From Synergistaceae bacterium (GTDB lineage Bacteria > Synergistota > Synergistia > Synergistales > Aminobacteriaceae): DNA of 9,291 nt. The notes beneath the pieces were generated by a model. That model did not search any database and was not told the DNA's origin. It saw nothing but the letters and a program-made list of their open reading frames with translations. The position numbers and the translations under genes are program-made. Below are positions 7,255 through 9,291 of the stretch, one piece after another. The stretch is from assembly GCA_017458545.1 (NCBI GenBank), contig JAFTBA010000195.1, positions 1 to 9,291 of the forward strand. Direction: 5' to 3'. Positions within the stretch are counted from its first letter, which is position 1; the number at the start of each line of letters is the position of its first letter.

Positions 7255-7701
7255 ATGAGTAAGAAAAAAATCGTTCTGACAGTTACCGCTCTCGTCCTGA
7301 CTGCCATAGCTGCCTATGTAGGAATACGTCTCAAAAACCGCTGGACAGATATTAACGGCGTTACAACAGTCTATAAAAGAAATACGGTTTACATGAACGT
7401 TAAACAGGGAAAAGATTTCGCAGGCGGTTCAGGTTATATCACCGTCAGTGAAGGCAGGAACATTCATGTCGAATACGAGATTGTCTCGGGCAAGTTTGAC
7501 ATCGCTTTCTGCAAGGAGAAAAACGCTCTTTCGGTGATCAGCAGTTCAAATCCGGATAATCTCACCGTTAGCGGAGATGTTTTCGGGAAAAGCAGTGTTT
7601 CCGGGAAAGGCAGTATAAACTTTGAGGCTGAACCCGGCGAATATACGGTATTTTTCAGGCCGCATGATACACTCGGCTCTGCTGTCGTTACAGTTAAATA
7701 A
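7255..7701 (+). CDS. Small membrane-anchored or exported protein of unknown function
   Basis: The 148-residue protein begins with four Lys in a row (3-6) and one hydrophobic segment at about 7-25, ending in GIRLKNR with no clear signal peptidase site, so it is probably an N-terminal anchor with the rest outside the cytoplasm. Residues 38-148 look like a beta-sandwich: alternating strands (TVYMNV, GYITVSEG, IHVEYEIV, FDIAFC), a Ser/Gly-rich loop at about 95-118, and a final pair GEYTVFFRP and SAVVTV. Ordering of that kind is common in small exported carbohydrate- or protein-binding folds, but I do not recognise a family. A single Cys is present, so no disulfide within the chain is likely. AAAGGAG (7238-7244) lies 10 bases before the ATG. 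The stop is 17 bases upstream of the DUF1254/DUF1214 lipoprotein, which strongly suggests an operon. The terminator at 7194-7233 separates it from the surface-protein gene. Confidence 0.8.
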   Translation: MSKKKIVLTVTALVLTAIAAYVGIRLKNRWTDINGVTTVYKRNTVYMNVKQGKDFAGGSGYITVSEGRNIHVEYEIVSGKFDIAFCKEKNALSVISSSNPDNLTVSGDVFGKSSVSGKGSINFEAEPGEYTVFFRPHDTLGSAVVTVK

Positions 7702-7718
7702 TCAAGGAGGAATATCTA

Positions 7719-9146
7719 ATGTTAAAGTCAAAAAGTACTGTCGTTTTATGCATTATGATGAGCGTTCTTGCTGTTTTAACAGGAGGCTGCGGAGGCAGCG
7801 GAGGAGGCGTTCAGCAGGCTTATACCTCAAATGTATGGTCAGCCGTTAAGGACGCTTACATTTTCTCATTCCCATTAATCATAATGGACGCTACGAAAAC
7901 AGCAGGCACTAACACCGTAAAACCCACTGACAAAAAAGCACCCGTCAATCAGTTTCTTCACGCAAAAACCCTCGCAACCGCTAAATTCCGTGAGGTTGTT
8001 ACGCCTAATGTTGATACGGTGTATTCGCAGCTGTTCATTGACCTGTCGCGCGATGCTGTAGTGATTCACAAGCCGGCCTCAGAGCGTTTCCTCGCGCTCG
8101 AAATCATGAACGCTTGGTCGGACTGCGTAACCGTTCTCGGAACAGGCGGTGATACTGACGCTGAAAGAACTTACCTCCTCACAGGACCCGATTTCAGCGG
8201 TGAAGTTCCCGAAGGTATGACTCAAGTGAAAATTTCAACCTCAATGGGCTGGATATTAGGCCGTACCGTTTGTTTCGGTGAGGACGACCTGCCTAACGTT
8301 TACGCGCTTCAGGAGCAGCTGACCTCGAAGACACTGACGGCTTACAGGACAGGTGAGGCCATGCCGGACGGAGTACACCGCGATGAGTATGACGGCCTGG
8401 TTCCCGTAACTTATGCGCTGTCGCTGGGTGCAAAAGATTTCTTCGACAGAGTGAATGAACTTCTCACCGAAAATCCGCCCTACCCTGATGACAAAGAAAT
8501 GCTCGCAAAAATAGAACCCGTAGGCGTAGGAAGCGGACTTGTTTTTGACGAATCAATACTGGGCGAAAATTCATCGGCAAAATGGGAGTCAATGAAGACC
8601 GAAATAAGAACAGAACTCCGCGAGTCAGTAAAGAAATACATGATTCAGAACGGTGTGTTCCAGAATTACGGTGAACCCATAGCGCGATTCGGAACGGCTT
8701 ATGATTACAGGACTATGATAGCGATTGCAGCGTTCGGCGCAAACCCCGTTGACATTGCGGTTTACCCACGCGCTGAAACCGATGAGGACGGCAACGCTCT
8801 GAACGGTACAAACTCTTACACTCTTCACTTCGGCAAGGACGCTTTACCGCCCGTTAAGGATAAGGGGTTTTGGTCGATAACTGCTTACGGTGATGATAAT
8901 TTTCTGATTGACAACGAGCTTAACCGTTACTGCATTAACGACAGGAGCGATTTTGCTTTCAATGCCGATGGGACTCTCGACATTTACCTTCAGGCTTCTA
9001 GACCTGCTGACGAGTCGAAAGTCAGTAACTGGCTGCCGACAGGTTCAGAAGGATTCCACCTGTACATGAGAATCTACCTTCCGCAGGACAGTGCTATTAA
9101 CGGTACGTGGAAAGCACCTTCAATCAGAAAGAGTGCCGCTCAGTAA
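7719..9146 (+). CDS. DUF1254/DUF1214 domain lipoprotein
   Basis: The 475-residue protein has a lipoprotein signal peptide: K3 and K5, a hydrophobic stretch 8-20, then LTGGC with C24 as the likely lipidated residue, followed by a Gly-rich linker. The lipobox has Thr rather than Leu at -3, so it is slightly unusual. Residues about 40-170 match DUF1254, including the hallmark TPNVDTVYS (95-103) and FIDLS (106-110). Residues about 360-470 match DUF1214, with PPVKDKGFWSITAY (377-390), NRY (402-404), NADGTLDIYLQ (415-425), NWLP (437-440) and the terminal NGTWKAP (461-467). The pairing and length are typical of the family, which is widespread but has no agreed biochemical role. AAGGAGG (7704-7710) is placed 8 bases before the ATG. 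It is cotranscribed with the small gene 17 bases upstream. Extracytoplasmic location is inferred from the lipobox; no catalytic residues can be named. Confidence 0.93.
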   Translation: MLKSKSTVVLCIMMSVLAVLTGGCGGSGGGVQQAYTSNVWSAVKDAYIFSFPLIIMDATKTAGTNTVKPTDKKAPVNQFLHAKTLATAKFREVVTPNVDTVYSQLFIDLSRDAVVIHKPASERFLALEIMNAWSDCVTVLGTGGDTDAERTYLLTGPDFSGEVPEGMTQVKISTSMGWILGRTVCFGEDDLPNVYALQEQLTSKTLTAYRTGEAMPDGVHRDEYDGLVPVTYALSLGAKDFFDRVNELLTENPPYPDDKEMLAKIEPVGVGSGLVFDESILGENSSAKWESMKTEIRTELRESVKKYMIQNGVFQNYGEPIARFGTAYDYRTMIAIAAFGANPVDIAVYPRAETDEDGNALNGTNSYTLHFGKDALPPVKDKGFWSITAYGDDNFLIDNELNRYCINDRSDFAFNADGTLDIYLQASRPADESKVSNWLPTGSEGFHLYMRIYLPQDSAINGTWKAPSIRKSAAQ

Positions 9147-9156
9147 ACAAAAAATT

Positions 9157-9185
9157 TTGCGTTCGGAAGTAATTTGTGTTATATT
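9157..9185 (+). promoter_or_regulatory. Candidate extended -10 promoter
   Basis: TATATT (9180-9185) matches the -10 consensus at 5 of 6 and is preceded by TG at 9177-9178 with one base between, the extended -10 arrangement. A partial -35, TTGCGT (9157-9162), lies 17 bp upstream. It starts 11 bases after the lipoprotein gene stop. No open frame with a ribosome binding site begins before the window ends, so it would drive a gene beyond the edge with a leader of about 100 bases or more. Confidence 0.5.
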
Positions 9186-9276
9186 TGCATTCACATGGCT
9201 CTCCTGTTCGGCTTTAATCAAAAAAATGCTGACGGGGAACTAAGAAGCCGAAACTCTGAATCTATTTGCATATAAC
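9178..9276. repeat. Nested direct and inverted repeats in the terminal intergenic region
   Basis: GTTATAT (9178-9184) and its inverted copy ATATAAC (9270-9276) frame the segment. TATTTGCAT occurs directly at 9182-9190 and 9263-9271, 81 bp apart. Between them, TTCGGCTT (9207-9214) and AAGCCGAA (9245-9252) form a perfect 8-bp inverted repeat around a 30-base spacer. The elements could fold as a leader RNA, serve as operator sites, or be a small decayed inverted-repeat element. With only 145 non-coding bases visible this cannot be decided. Confidence 0.4.
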
Positions 9277-9291
9277 AATCAGGGTCAGGCT

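Noticed and set aside
7622..7849. Forward open frame of 75 codons bridging the last two genes
   Set aside because: It is out of frame with two well-supported genes, has no ribosome binding site, and gives an Arg-rich product typical of a shadow frame.
9147..9165. A-run followed by TTTT after the lipoprotein gene as a terminator
   Set aside because: The AAAATTTT symmetry has no G/C stem, so it cannot be supported as an intrinsic terminator.

Overview
The window is a moderate-GC bacterial stretch with every convincing gene on the + strand. The best taxonomic clue is the C-terminus of the 1273-residue protein at 3355-7176. It is Ser/Gly-rich with a Gly-Gly-Cys, then a short hydrophobic helix and a terminal basic cluster, which matches the Synerg-CTERM surface-sorting signal of Synergistota (Synergistes, Cloacibacillus, Fretibacterium relatives). 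I therefore infer a Synergistota bacterium, probably host- or digester-associated; no rRNA or other marker gene is present to confirm it.

Layout: 1-489 is the end of a protein of unknown function, probably cut by the window edge. 517-1263 and 1294-2622 form a two-component system of the Agr/LytTR type: a response regulator with a LytTR DNA-binding domain, and a multi-membrane-span GHKL histidine kinase. Just after the kinase stop codon there is a pair of 12-bp direct repeats 20 bp apart, followed by an extended -10 promoter. This looks like a LytTR-controlled promoter for the next gene, a small exported LprI-like (DUF1311-type) protein at 2797-3156. It is followed by what looks like a frameshifted small gene (3173 to about 3287) and then by the very large exported Synerg-CTERM protein, which has FG-GAP/VCBS-type calcium-loop repeats, an unassigned central beta-rich region and a CARDB-like domain. 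A clear intrinsic terminator (7194-7233) closes that unit.

The last unit, 7255-9146, is a two-gene operon: a small membrane-anchored or exported protein of unknown function and a DUF1254/DUF1214 lipoprotein. The final 145 bases hold an extended -10 promoter and nested repeats, probably the start of a transcription unit lying beyond the window.

Taken together, the window is a cell-envelope and surface-protein neighbourhood next to a signalling pair. The repeats at 2629-2660 are the only sequence evidence that links the signalling pair to the exported proteins. No mobile element, CRISPR array, tRNA or rRNA was seen.
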